A stretch of DNA of 14,931 bases from the NCBI GenBank assembly GCA_937875545.1, contig CALLYE010000090.1, positions 1 through 14,931 on the forward strand. Direction: 5' to 3'. This DNA is from DTU078 sp002397345 (GTDB taxonomy: Bacteria; Bacillota; Clostridia; Oscillospirales; CAG-272). This document shows positions 7,160 to 13,581 of this stretch, piece by piece. Position 1 is the first letter of the stretch, and each line of letters begins with the position of its first letter. Below the pieces are notes generated by a model that was not told where the DNA came from, did no database searches, and saw only the letters and a list, made by a program, of their open reading frames with translations. Both the position numbers and the translations under genes were made by a program.

Positions 7160-8221
7160 TTGGAAATTGACATTCAAAAATTAATTGCCGAGTTGTGCGC
7201 GATCCCGACGGTGTCGGGTTTCGAAAAGAGCGCCGCCGACGCGCTTGACAAGCTCGCGCTGCCCTATTTTGACGAGGCGATGCACACGCCTGTCGGCAAC
7301 CACATTTATGTAAAACGCTGCGGCAAGCCCGGCGCGAAAAAGTTCCTGCTTGACGCGCATATCGACGAGATCGGTTTTTTAATCCGCGATATCGTTCCCT
7401 CAGTTGAAAACGGGGGCGACGATACGCGCGGATTTTTAGGCTTTGTAACCGTTGGCGGCGTTGACACGCGCCTACTGCCCAGCACGCAGGTCACCGTTTG
7501 GGGCAAGCGTCCTATTGGCGGCGTCATCACCTCCACCCCGCCGCACCTCCAAAAAGGCGGTGATGCGGACAAACTGCCCGCGCTCGAAAAACTCTACATT
7601 GATACGGGATTTACTGTCGCAGAACTGCGTGAGCTGGCGCCGATCGGCACGCCCGTCACCTTCACTTCTCAAATCACCGAACTGAAAAACGGGCGGATCG
7701 CCGGCAAATCGCTCGATGACAAGTCGTGCGTCGCCGCAATCATCGCCGCCGCCGCGCTGCTCAACGACGCGGAACTCGACTGCGACGTTTACGCGCTTTT
7801 TTCCGCGATGGAGGAAACAGGCGGCACCGGAGCTGTCACCGGCACGTTCGGATTGAAGCCCGACTGCGCGATCGCGCTCGATGTTGATTTCGCGCGCGGG
7901 CCCGACACGCCTCGCCACAAATCGGTCGCGTTGGGCGGCGGACCATCGGTTTCAATTTCGATGGCAACCGACCGCGCGTTCACCGGAAGGCTCGTTGAAT
8001 TCGCTAAAACCAAAGAAATGAAGCTGCAAACCATTGTCGAAGCCACATACACCGGCACCAACGGCGACCACATCCACCTGACCGGCGAGGGCGTGCCTGT
8101 CGCCGTTATGAGCATACCGCTGCGTTACATGCACTCCTGCGCTGAGGTTATCGATCTCGCCGACGTGCGTATGACCGCCGAGCTTATCGCCGCATTTATA
8201 CGTGAAGGGGGTGCCATATAA
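7160..8221 (+). CDS. M42 family metallo-aminopeptidase, first of three tandem paralogs
   Basis: A 353-residue cytoplasmic di-metal aminopeptidase of the M42 (TET/PepA/FrvX) family, whose members form tetrahedral dodecamers that trim peptides. Metal and catalytic residues are all present: H67 and D69 in LLDAHIDEIGFLI, D186-D187 in GKSLDDKSC, E218-E219 in AMEETGGTG, D241 or D243 in ALDVDFARG, and H325 in RYMHSCAEV. The TTG start at 7160 has AAGGAGAT (7143-7150) about 10 bases upstream, and only 20 bases separate it from murD. It ends with TAA directly abutting the next ATG. Substrate (Glu/Asp versus Leu-type or Lys) cannot be deduced from the motif reading. Confidence 0.92.
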   Translation: MEIDIQKLIAELCAIPTVSGFEKSAADALDKLALPYFDEAMHTPVGNHIYVKRCGKPGAKKFLLDAHIDEIGFLIRDIVPSVENGGDDTRGFLGFVTVGGVDTRLLPSTQVTVWGKRPIGGVITSTPPHLQKGGDADKLPALEKLYIDTGFTVAELRELAPIGTPVTFTSQITELKNGRIAGKSLDDKSCVAAIIAAAALLNDAELDCDVYALFSAMEETGGTGAVTGTFGLKPDCAIALDVDFARGPDTPRHKSVALGGGPSVSISMATDRAFTGRLVEFAKTKEMKLQTIVEATYTGTNGDHIHLTGEGVPVAVMSIPLRYMHSCAEVIDLADVRMTAELIAAFIREGGAI

Positions 8222-9289
8222 ATGGACAGCCGTTTTAATTTACTGCGCCGCTTGTCCGAGGCATTCGGACCGACCGGCTGCGAACATGAAGTTAAAGAGA
8301 TAATAAGCGCCGAGCTTGAAGACTGCTGCGACGAGCTTTATACCGACAAACTGGGCAACCAGATCGCCGTCGTACGGGGACGCGGCAGCAACGAGCGTTT
8401 GATGCTCGCCGCGCACACCGACGAGGTCGGATTAATGATAACGCACATCGATGACGACGGTATGCTGAAGTTCGACGCGGTGGGCATCGATCCGCGCGTA
8501 CTATGCGGGAAGCGCGTCGTGGTCGGCAATGACCCGAAAAACGGCGCTCCCGAGCGTACCCGCACTGTCGGTGTTATCGCTTCCAAGCCCATCCATCTGC
8601 AAAAGGGCGACGAGCGCAATAATCCGACGAAAATCGACGACATGTGCATTGATATCGGCGCGACTAACCGTGAAGACGCCGAAAAATATGTTTCGCCCGG
8701 CGACTACGGCACATTTGTCACCGAGTTTTCTCCGCTGGGCGGGAATCTGTATGTCGGCAAAGCGATTGACGACCGTTTCGGCTGTGCGGTGATGTGCGAC
8801 ACTATAAAACGCCTGCGCGCCGAAGGTGTCAAGCCGACGCGCGACCTTTATTTCGCTTTCACCGTGCGCGAAGAAACCGGATTATCGGGCGCGCGCGCTG
8901 CCGCGTTTGCCATTAATCCCGACCGCGCAATTGTGCTTGAGGCGACGGCTGTCGCCGATCTTGCGGGAGTCGCGCCCGGACTGCGTGTCGCCGAGCTGGG
9001 CGGCGGTGGCGCGATCTCACTGATGGACCGCTCGACGATCTACAACGGCGATCTTGTAAAACAGGCGCTGGCGATCGCAGAGAAACATAATATCAAATGC
9101 CAGCTCAAGCGTTACGTTTCGGGCGGCAACGACGCCGGAGCGATCCACCGCACGCGTGAAGGCATTCTCACGCTGGCGGTTTCCGCGCCCACCCGTTATC
9201 TGCATTCGGCGTCCACCGTATTCTGCGCCGACGATTATTTTGCTGTATCTGAACTTATCTTTAATATTATAATGAATGAGGATCGATAA
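8222..9289 (+). CDS. M42 family metallo-aminopeptidase, second paralog
   Basis: A 355-residue M42 peptidase with intact active-site set: H65 and D67 in MLAAHTDEVGLMI, D183-D184 in AIDDRFGC, E217-E218 in VREETGLSGA, E240 in VLEATAVAD, and H328 in RYLHSASTV. The ligand after the EE pair is Glu (LEAT) where its two neighbours have Asp (LDVD, CDVT); both kinds occur in the family, so this marks a different subgroup rather than a defect. The ATG follows the previous stop with no gap, and the GGGGGTG at 8208-8214 serves as ribosome site. AUG choice is unambiguous. It probably mixes with or complements the flanking paralogs in peptide turnover. Confidence 0.92.
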   Translation: MDSRFNLLRRLSEAFGPTGCEHEVKEIISAELEDCCDELYTDKLGNQIAVVRGRGSNERLMLAAHTDEVGLMITHIDDDGMLKFDAVGIDPRVLCGKRVVVGNDPKNGAPERTRTVGVIASKPIHLQKGDERNNPTKIDDMCIDIGATNREDAEKYVSPGDYGTFVTEFSPLGGNLYVGKAIDDRFGCAVMCDTIKRLRAEGVKPTRDLYFAFTVREETGLSGARAAAFAINPDRAIVLEATAVADLAGVAPGLRVAELGGGGAISLMDRSTIYNGDLVKQALAIAEKHNIKCQLKRYVSGGNDAGAIHRTREGILTLAVSAPTRYLHSASTVFCADDYFAVSELIFNIIMNEDR

Positions 9290-9290
9290 A

Positions 9291-10286
9291 ATGGTTGAAT
9301 TATTAATAAAATTGTTCGACGCACAATCTGTTTCCGGCGGCGAAAAGCCCGTCGCCGACGTTATTGAAGCCGAAATAAAGCCCTTCGCCGACGAGATACG
9401 CCGCGACGCGATGGGCAATCTTATCGCGCTGCGCAAAAGTAACGGCAAATCGCCCAACCCGCGTAAAATCATGTTTGCCGCGCACGCTGATGAGATTGGC
9501 TTTCTTGTCACTTTTATCGATGATAAAGGCTTTATCCGCATCGCGCCTATCGGTGGTATAAGCTGGATCTCCTGCGCGTTTTCGGTCGTTAAGTTTGAAA
9601 ACGGCGTGATGGGCGTGCTTGTGCCCGACAGCGATGCCAAAACGAGCGAATACGACGCCGATAAATTTTACATCGATATCGGCTGCTCCGACCGCGCGGG
9701 CGCTGAGAAGCTGGTTCAGATCGGTATGCGCGCCGCCGTCGCCCCGCAGCTCCACGAGCTGGCGAACGGCAGGATCGCCGGACGTCCGTTGGACGATAAA
9801 ATCGGCTGCGCGGTGCTCGTCGAGGTCATGCGCCGCCTGAAAAACAACGCCGACGACGTATATTTCGCCTTCACCGTACAGGAGGAGGTCGGCTGCCGGG
9901 GTGCGCGTACTTCCGCGTTCGGTGTCATGCCCGACATAGCTTTCGCGTGCGACGTGACCGGTACGGGCGACGTGCCCGGCTCGAAACCTATGGCGGTTAA
10001 AGTAGGCGGCGGAGCGGCGATAAAAATCAAAGACGCGTCGGTGATCTGCGCGCCTGAATTGGTCGCCGAACTGACAGAACTTGCAAAATCGAACAACATA
10101 CCGCACCAGCTTGAAATCCTGCAATACGGCGGCACCGACACCAGCCAAATGCAGCTTTCCGGATCGGGCGCGATCGCGGGAGCGCTGTCGGTTCCGACGC
10201 GCTACGTCCACTCAAGCGTGGAGCTGTGCGACCTTGCCGATGTAGAAGCTTGTGTGGCATTGTTCGTAAAATATCTCGAAAAATAA
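9291..10286 (+). CDS. M42 family metallo-aminopeptidase, third paralog
   Basis: A 331-residue M42 peptidase, slightly shorter than its two neighbours. Active-site residues: H65 and D67 in FAAHADEIGFLV, D168-D169 in RPLDDKIGC, E198-E199 in VQEEVGCRGA, D221 in ACDVTGTGD, and H307 in RYVHSSVEL. The start at 9291 is chosen over the in-frame ATG at 9276 because GAGGA (9278-9282) sits 8 bases before it, whereas 9276 has no ribosome site and lies inside the preceding gene. The previous stop ends one base before it. It closes the tight plus-strand cluster; a GC-rich hairpin/inverted-repeat segment follows within 8 bases. Confidence 0.9.
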   Translation: MVELLIKLFDAQSVSGGEKPVADVIEAEIKPFADEIRRDAMGNLIALRKSNGKSPNPRKIMFAAHADEIGFLVTFIDDKGFIRIAPIGGISWISCAFSVVKFENGVMGVLVPDSDAKTSEYDADKFYIDIGCSDRAGAEKLVQIGMRAAVAPQLHELANGRIAGRPLDDKIGCAVLVEVMRRLKNNADDVYFAFTVQEEVGCRGARTSAFGVMPDIAFACDVTGTGDVPGSKPMAVKVGGGAAIKIKDASVICAPELVAELTELAKSNNIPHQLEILQYGGTDTSQMQLSGSGAIAGALSVPTRYVHSSVELCDLADVEACVALFVKYLEK

Positions 10287-10314
10287 TAGGAACGCGGGGG
10301 ACGGGGATACGCGT

Positions 10315-10333
10315 GGGGGGAGAAGCTCCCCCC
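10315..10333. terminator. short GC-rich hairpin after the third M42 gene
   Basis: GGGGGGAG (10315-10322) pairs exactly with CTCCCCCC (10326-10333) over a 3-base loop, 28 bases after the M42 stop. It is followed by AAAACCC rather than a T run, so it may stabilise an mRNA end or act as an inefficient terminator. Its 5' side overlaps the left arm of the inverted repeat. Confidence 0.4.
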
Positions 10334-10498
10334 AAAACCCGCAATAAAAGGGATAAATTAATTAAAAATGTTCTATCGGCATAAAACAAATACGCCACAC
10401 GATTATGTGTCATACTCGGATGGGTGGCATAGCGATGATAATATCATTATTTTGTTTGAAGCATATTAAAAAATAAATCCCATATTTTCGGGGACGTG

Positions 10499-10534
10499 GG
10501 AGAGCGGGGCTAAGCTTGCTTGACCCCGCTCTCC
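10499..10534. repeat. 11-bp perfect GC-rich hairpin with AAGCTTGCTTG loop core
   Basis: GGAGAGCGGGG (10499-10509) pairs exactly with CCCCGCTCTCC (10524-10534); with a 2-base bulge the stem extends to CGTG/CACG (10495-10498 with 10537-10540). The 14-base loop contains AAGCTTGCTTG, close to the AAGTTTACTTG of 12517-12527. No T run follows, so it is grouped with the dispersed hairpins and not called a terminator. Confidence 0.6.
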
Positions 10535-10579
10535 ACCACGCGTATCCCCCGTATCCCCGTCCCCCGCTCGGAAATTAAC

Positions 10580-11794
10580 ATGAATAATAACATTTTACAA
10601 ATCGACAACAAAGCGACACATGTGCTGCGCGATTATTTTGACGCCGCTGACGCTGTCGCGGCAAAGGTGACCGAGCGGGTGCTCGACGCCTTCCGTGAGG
10701 AGCGTGTGTCCGATTCGATGTTCGCCATGACCTCCGGTTACGGTTATGACGACCGGGGTCGCGACGCGCTCGACCGCGTGTGGGCGCGCGTATTCGGCAC
10801 GGAAGCAGCTTGCGTGCGGCATAATATCGTGAGCGGTACGCATGCGCTCACAATCGGACTGTTCGCGCTGCTCCGGCCGGGCGATGTGCTTTTATCGCTG
10901 ACCGGTAAGCCTTATGACACGCTCGATGAGGTAATCGGGCTGACCGGCGAAGCGGGCAGCGGCAGTCTGCGCGATTTCGGCGTTGACTACCGCGAGGTTC
11001 CGCTTGATGGCGATTTTACGGCTGCGCTTGCCGACCCGCGTGTAAAAGTCGCGTTTTTCCAGCGCTCGAAGGGGTATATGAACCGCCGCACACTGTCGGC
11101 TGACGAACTGACCACCCTGACGCGCCGCGTTAAAGCGCTGCGACCCGACATTTATACCGTCGTTGACAACTGTTATGGCGAATTTGTGTGCGAGCGCGAA
11201 CCGGAAGCGGATTTGCTGATCGGTTCGCTTATAAAAAACCCCGGCGGCGGCATCGCGGAGACAGGCGGTTATCTCGCCGGAACAAAACGCGCTGTCGAGC
11301 TTGTCGGGTATAGGCTGACTTCGCCGGGTATCGGACTGGAAGCCGGAGCTGGCTTGATTCATACTAAATCGATGTTCCGCGGTCTGTTTTTCGCGCCGCA
11401 CTGCGTGGCTCAGGCAGTCAAAACCGCTATCTATGCCGCGTATATATTCGGCGAGCTGGGTTATGAAGTCGAGCCGCTCTACTCCGAGCCGCGGTTTGAT
11501 ATTATCCAAACGGTTAAGCTTAATAACGCTGATAAACTGTGCGCCTTTTGCCGAGGGATACAAGCGGGATCGCCTGTCGACGCTTTCGTCACTCCCGAGC
11601 CGTGGGACATGCCCGGTTATACCGACAAGGTTATCATGGCGGCGGGCGCGTTTGTGCAGGGTTCCTCCCTCGAGCTATCCGCCGACGGGCCGCTGCGCCC
11701 GCCTTACACCGCTTTTTTCCAGGGCGGTCTGACTTTCGAGAGCGGTCGGATAGGCGTGCTCTCCGCCGCTCGCGCGGTAGCTTGTTTAACATAA
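10580..11794 (+). CDS. methionine gamma-lyase-family PLP enzyme (formerly 'aluminum resistance protein')
   Basis: A 404-residue fold type I PLP enzyme of the Met_gamma_lyase family (YnbB-like). The presumed Schiff-base lysine is K219 in GSLIKNPGGGIAETGGYLAG, and D197 in VVDNCYGEF should contact the cofactor. Other landmarks are TSGYGYDDRGRDALDRV (51-67), VFGTEAACVRHNIVSGTHA (71-89) and LSLTGKPYDTLDEVIG. The family is related to cystathionine gamma-lyases, but the true substrate is not established, so the name should be read loosely. The ATG at 10580 is used; a TTG 60 bases upstream would add 20 residues encoded by the inverted-repeat arm and is rejected. The ribosome site is weak (GGAAA, 10570-10574). 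A clear terminator follows at 11835. Confidence 0.88.
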   Translation: MNNNILQIDNKATHVLRDYFDAADAVAAKVTERVLDAFREERVSDSMFAMTSGYGYDDRGRDALDRVWARVFGTEAACVRHNIVSGTHALTIGLFALLRPGDVLLSLTGKPYDTLDEVIGLTGEAGSGSLRDFGVDYREVPLDGDFTAALADPRVKVAFFQRSKGYMNRRTLSADELTTLTRRVKALRPDIYTVVDNCYGEFVCEREPEADLLIGSLIKNPGGGIAETGGYLAGTKRAVELVGYRLTSPGIGLEAGAGLIHTKSMFRGLFFAPHCVAQAVKTAIYAAYIFGELGYEVEPLYSEPRFDIIQTVKLNNADKLCAFCRGIQAGSPVDAFVTPEPWDMPGYTDKVIMAAGAFVQGSSLELSADGPLRPPYTAFFQGGLTFESGRIGVLSAARAVACLT

Positions 11795-11834
11795 AGGGAA
11801 CAGATATACGCAGCCCATAAACATTGAACATTAT

Positions 11835-11869
11835 AAAAAACCGCTTCCTGTATGGCAGAGCGGTTTTTT
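11835..11869. terminator. bidirectional Rho-independent terminator
   Basis: AAAAAACCGCT (11835-11845) pairs exactly with AGCGGTTTTTT (11859-11869), with a 13-base loop. It lies between the convergent lyase gene (plus) and the small membrane protein (minus) and has T runs on both strands, so it can serve both. Confidence 0.9.
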
Positions 11870-11900
11870 ATGGATCGATACTTCAATATGTAGAAACTTT

Positions 11901-12257
11901 TTAAACTCTTCTTTTTACTTTTATTATTAACCCTGTTACGAGCATCGCGGCGGTTCCTAATAACAAATAAATTCCGCCATACCAAACGAATGCTCCTTCG
12001 CCCATTGAAAATAACACCCAGTGTGATAATACAAACGTTACGGCGGGTATCAAAGGAAATAGCCAAAGCTTTTTTATGCTTTTCCCAGATATTATTCCTG
12101 TGCAGATTGCGAAAACCGGATCCACGATATAAAACAGCAGGAACATGAAAGCCATACCCGCGTCGCCCGGTATAGTCTTTACTCCGATAAACGGGATCGC
12201 GAACATTATGATAATACTTGCTAATGTTAAAAGAAGTATTGTTCTTAGCTGTTTCAT
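11901..12257 (-). CDS. small four-TM membrane protein of unknown function
   Basis: 118 residues with four predicted membrane helices at about 6-27, 34-56, 63-84 and 88-112, and a basic C-terminus (KVKRRV). Between helices 1 and 2 is GVKTIPGDAG. I do not recognise a named domain; it looks like an uncharacterised integral membrane protein typical of Clostridia. The start at 12257 (MKQLRTILLL) is chosen because AAAAGG lies just upstream on the minus strand; the in-frame ATG at 12296 would add 13 residues encoded by the tRNA terminator stem. It lies 66 bases behind the tRNA gene on the same strand, so low-level read-through from the tRNA promoter is possible; its own promoter is not clear. Confidence 0.75.
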   Translation of the reverse strand: MKQLRTILLLTLASIIIMFAIPFIGVKTIPGDAGMAFMFLLFYIVDPVFAICTGIISGKSIKKLWLFPLIPAVTFVLSHWVLFSMGEGAFVWYGGIYLLLGTAAMLVTGLIIKVKRRV

Positions 12258-12283
12258 ATTATACCTTTTAAAATAAAAGAAGT

Positions 12284-12310
12284 GAAGTTGATACATAACG
12301 AATCAACTTC
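12284..12310 (-). terminator. terminator of the tRNA-Gly gene
   Basis: GAAGTTGAT (12284-12292) pairs exactly with ATCAACTTC (12302-12310) over a 9-base loop. On the minus strand it lies 13 bases after the tRNA 3' end and is followed by ACTTCTTTTATTTT, a moderate T tract. Confidence 0.75.
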
Positions 12311-12323
12311 CCCGCTTTATTAT

Positions 12324-12397
12324 TGGAGCGGATAACGGGAATCGGACCCGCAGCCTCGGCTTGGGAAGCCGATGTTTTACCACTAAACTATATCCGC
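12324..12397 (-). tRNA. tRNA-Gly (anticodon CCC), CCA encoded
   Basis: Read on the minus strand it folds as a complete cloverleaf: acceptor GCGGATA/TATCCGC; D arm GTTT...AAAC; anticodon stem TCGGC/GCCGA with loop TTCCCAA, giving anticodon CCC for GGG codons; a 4-base variable loop; T arm GCGGG/CCCGT (one G-T pair) with loop TCCGATT; and TCCA at the 3' end, so CCA is gene-encoded. Length is 74 bases. It stands alone, with its own promoter and terminator. Confidence 0.96.
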
Positions 12398-12407
12398 GAA
12401 CGGTATT

Positions 12408-12436
12408 ATTATACACCACGGCACACCGATTGTCAA
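12408..12436 (-). promoter_or_regulatory. consensus sigma-A promoter of the tRNA-Gly gene
   Basis: On the minus strand TTGACA (12431-12436), an exact 17-base spacer and TATAAT (12408-12413) match the sigma-A consensus at every position. Transcription would start around 12400, just before the mature tRNA 5' end at 12397. Confidence 0.92.
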
Positions 12437-12507
12437 GTATTTTCGTGATGTATTCATATTTCCAATTTTAGAATTTTATACTTTATCCCCAACAATCGTG
12501 GAACGCG

Positions 12508-12535
12508 TGGTGACAAGTTTACTTGCGTCCCGCAC
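12508..12535. repeat. degenerate hairpin with CAAGTTTACTTG core
   Basis: CAAGT (12517-12521) pairs with ACTTG (12524-12528) around TT, flanked by GC-rich, only partly complementary sequence (GTGGTGA on the left, CGTCCCGCAC on the right). Alone it is weak, but the core matches the loops of the hairpins at 10499-10534 and 13524-13557 and, on the opposite strand, the sequence near 492-505. Confidence 0.4.
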
Positions 12536-12544
12536 TCGCTTTTC

Positions 12545-12605
12545 CAAGTCAAAAAAGACTCCCGCTTACCGGAACCGGCAGGCGAGAGTCTTTTTATTTG
12601 ACTTG
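12545..12605 (-). terminator. terminator of the PQTFD-tail secreted protein gene, usable in both directions
   Basis: AAAAAGACTC (12552-12561) pairs exactly with GAGTCTTTTT (12586-12595). The interior contains CCGGAACCGG and a CGC/GCG pair, and the outer CAAGTCAAA (12545-12553) matches TTTGACTTG (12597-12605). On the minus strand the stem runs into TTTTTT only 8 bases beyond the stop codon of the gene ending at 12613. Confidence 0.88.
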
Positions 12606-12612
12606 ATTTGGT

Positions 12613-13392
12613 TTAGCGTTTCTTTGCGACAACGAATCCTGCGAGGGATATAACGGCTGCAAAAGCGGCGATGACGCCATAATCGAATGTCTGAGGAGCT
12701 GCGGGTGCCGCAGGTTTGACAGATGTATCGACCACCGGTTCACTTTTCGGAACTTCAATTATTGGCGTTTCGGTTGCGGTGTTTTCGATTTTACCGTCCT
12801 TGAAGGCGTCGTAAGTAATGGGGGAATCGGATTCTGCGAAGTTGATATTCTTATAGCTGGAGGAGATGAGCTTGCAGGCAAGACCGACGGAGTTGAAATC
12901 AAGGGGTGCTTTATCAACATATGTGCCTACAGTGTCTGAACCGACCATGATCTGTTTGCCGTTAATGTAAGCCGAAGCTTCAAAGACGCCATCAGCTTTG
13001 CGGCAAATAACGGTAAGGTTAACTGTATCGCCATCCTCAATACCCATATCGGAAAGATAAGTACGATTTAGTCCCCATGTACCGCCCCAATCACCGCTTT
13101 TATTAAAAGCAAAACACGGCTCAGTGTTCGCGTCATGGGCAATAAAGAGAGCGTATGTAGCATCAGAGGGCCCGATAAAGAAGCCCACGCAGCCATTGCC
13201 ATATTCGCCGGAGTCAGTGGAGTACATAGTAACGAAATCCATCGACATTGCGAAATACTCTTTAGTTATAGGTTTCCAGTCAGCTATGACTACTTCAGAG
13301 GTTGTATCAATATACTCCTCGGCAGCAACGGTTGTCGGAAAGATCATAACCGCCATCATGAGCGCGATTATCAGAGTAAGTAACTTTTTCAT
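12613..13392 (-). CDS. secreted protein with C-terminal membrane tail and PQTFD sorting-like motif
   Basis: 259 residues. A signal peptide occupies 1-24 (MKKLL, hydrophobic core, cleavage likely after TTVAA). Residues about 30-188 form a beta-rich domain reminiscent of concanavalin A/LamG-like folds (GCVGFFIGPSDATYALFIAH, VNLTVICRKADGVFEASAYINGKQI). A Pro/Glu/Val-rich linker (205-232) leads to APQTFD (232-237), a hydrophobic segment (238-255) and KKR at the very end. That is the layout of a sortase substrate, but with PQTFD in place of LPxTG. It may be cleaved by a sortase of unusual specificity or another transpeptidase, or simply stay as a membrane-anchored protein. The start has AGAAAGGG about 9 bases upstream on the minus strand. 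The ligand is unknown; the domain call is tentative. Confidence 0.82.
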   Translation of the reverse strand: MKKLLTLIIALMMAVMIFPTTVAAEEYIDTTSEVVIADWKPITKEYFAMSMDFVTMYSTDSGEYGNGCVGFFIGPSDATYALFIAHDANTEPCFAFNKSGDWGGTWGLNRTYLSDMGIEDGDTVNLTVICRKADGVFEASAYINGKQIMVGSDTVGTYVDKAPLDFNSVGLACKLISSSYKNINFAESDSPITYDAFKDGKIENTATETPIIEVPKSEPVVDTSVKPAAPAAPQTFDYGVIAAFAAVISLAGFVVAKKR

Positions 13393-13445
13393 TTTTTAAT
13401 ACCCTTTCTGTTATTAAGTTTTTGCTTATACAGTATTTATATAAT

Positions 13446-13474
13446 AATATACAACATTTTTATTAAAATTGCAA
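13446..13474 (-). promoter_or_regulatory. promoter of the PQTFD-tail protein gene
   Basis: On the minus strand TTGCAA (13469-13474), a 17-base spacer and TATATT (13446-13451), about 54 bases before the start codon. The -10 region lies in a 15-base sequence, ATAATATACAACATT (13444-13458, plus strand), that recurs exactly at 14417-14431 in front of the small gene. Confidence 0.7.
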
Positions 13475-13523
13475 TAGGTAAATGATATATCTTTACAGTT
13501 TTTAATTATTTAACTAATCAGGC

Positions 13524-13565
13524 AGCGGAGGTAGCAAGTTTAATTGTCACCTCCGCTCTCTTTTT
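13524..13565 (+). terminator. terminator-like hairpin pointing in plus direction
   Basis: AGCGGAGGT (13524-13532) pairs exactly with ACCTCCGCT (13549-13557). An inner CAA/TTG and a G-T pair continue the stem around a GTTTAA loop, and CTCTTTTT follows on the plus strand. No plus-strand gene is seen upstream back to 11794, so its T run faces the wrong way for the minus-strand regulator gene that ends at 13582. It may end antisense transcription or belong to the dispersed hairpin family. Confidence 0.6.
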
Positions 13566-13581
13566 ATATCTCGTTTTTAGT

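Larger units (their letters stand above)
10294..10567. repeat. 274-bp segment bounded by 23-bp inverted repeats, one arm with a 9-base tandem duplication
   Basis: The left arm (10294-10316, beginning GCGGGGGACGGGG) is the reverse complement of the right arm (10536-10567), except that the right arm holds GTATCCCCC/GTATCCCCG twice in tandem (10542-10559). The interior is AT-rich at 10345-10490 and contains two more hairpins. The right arm ends 12 bases before the next gene's ATG. No target-site duplication or transposase is evident, so it may be a non-autonomous element, a diverged MITE, or the product of paired intergenic hairpins. Confidence 0.65.

Noticed and set aside
9276..9290. Upstream ATG for the third M42 gene
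   Set aside because: No ribosome site precedes it, while GAGGA is correctly placed for the ATG at 9291.
9303..10211. 302-codon minus-strand ORF opposite the third M42 gene
   Set aside because: It is a shadow of a clear M42 gene, has no protein-like motifs and no ribosome site; GC-rich coding DNA gives long antisense frames throughout this window (also 788-1204 plus, 10892-11563 minus).
10520..10579. TTG start adding 20 residues to the lyase
   Set aside because: These residues would be encoded by the hairpin and inverted-repeat arm, are Pro/Arg/Thr-rich and unlike the family; the ATG at 10580 starts a normal-length protein.
12258..12296. Upstream ATG for the small four-TM protein
   Set aside because: The extra residues would be encoded within the tRNA terminator, and a good ribosome site lies before the ATG at 12257.
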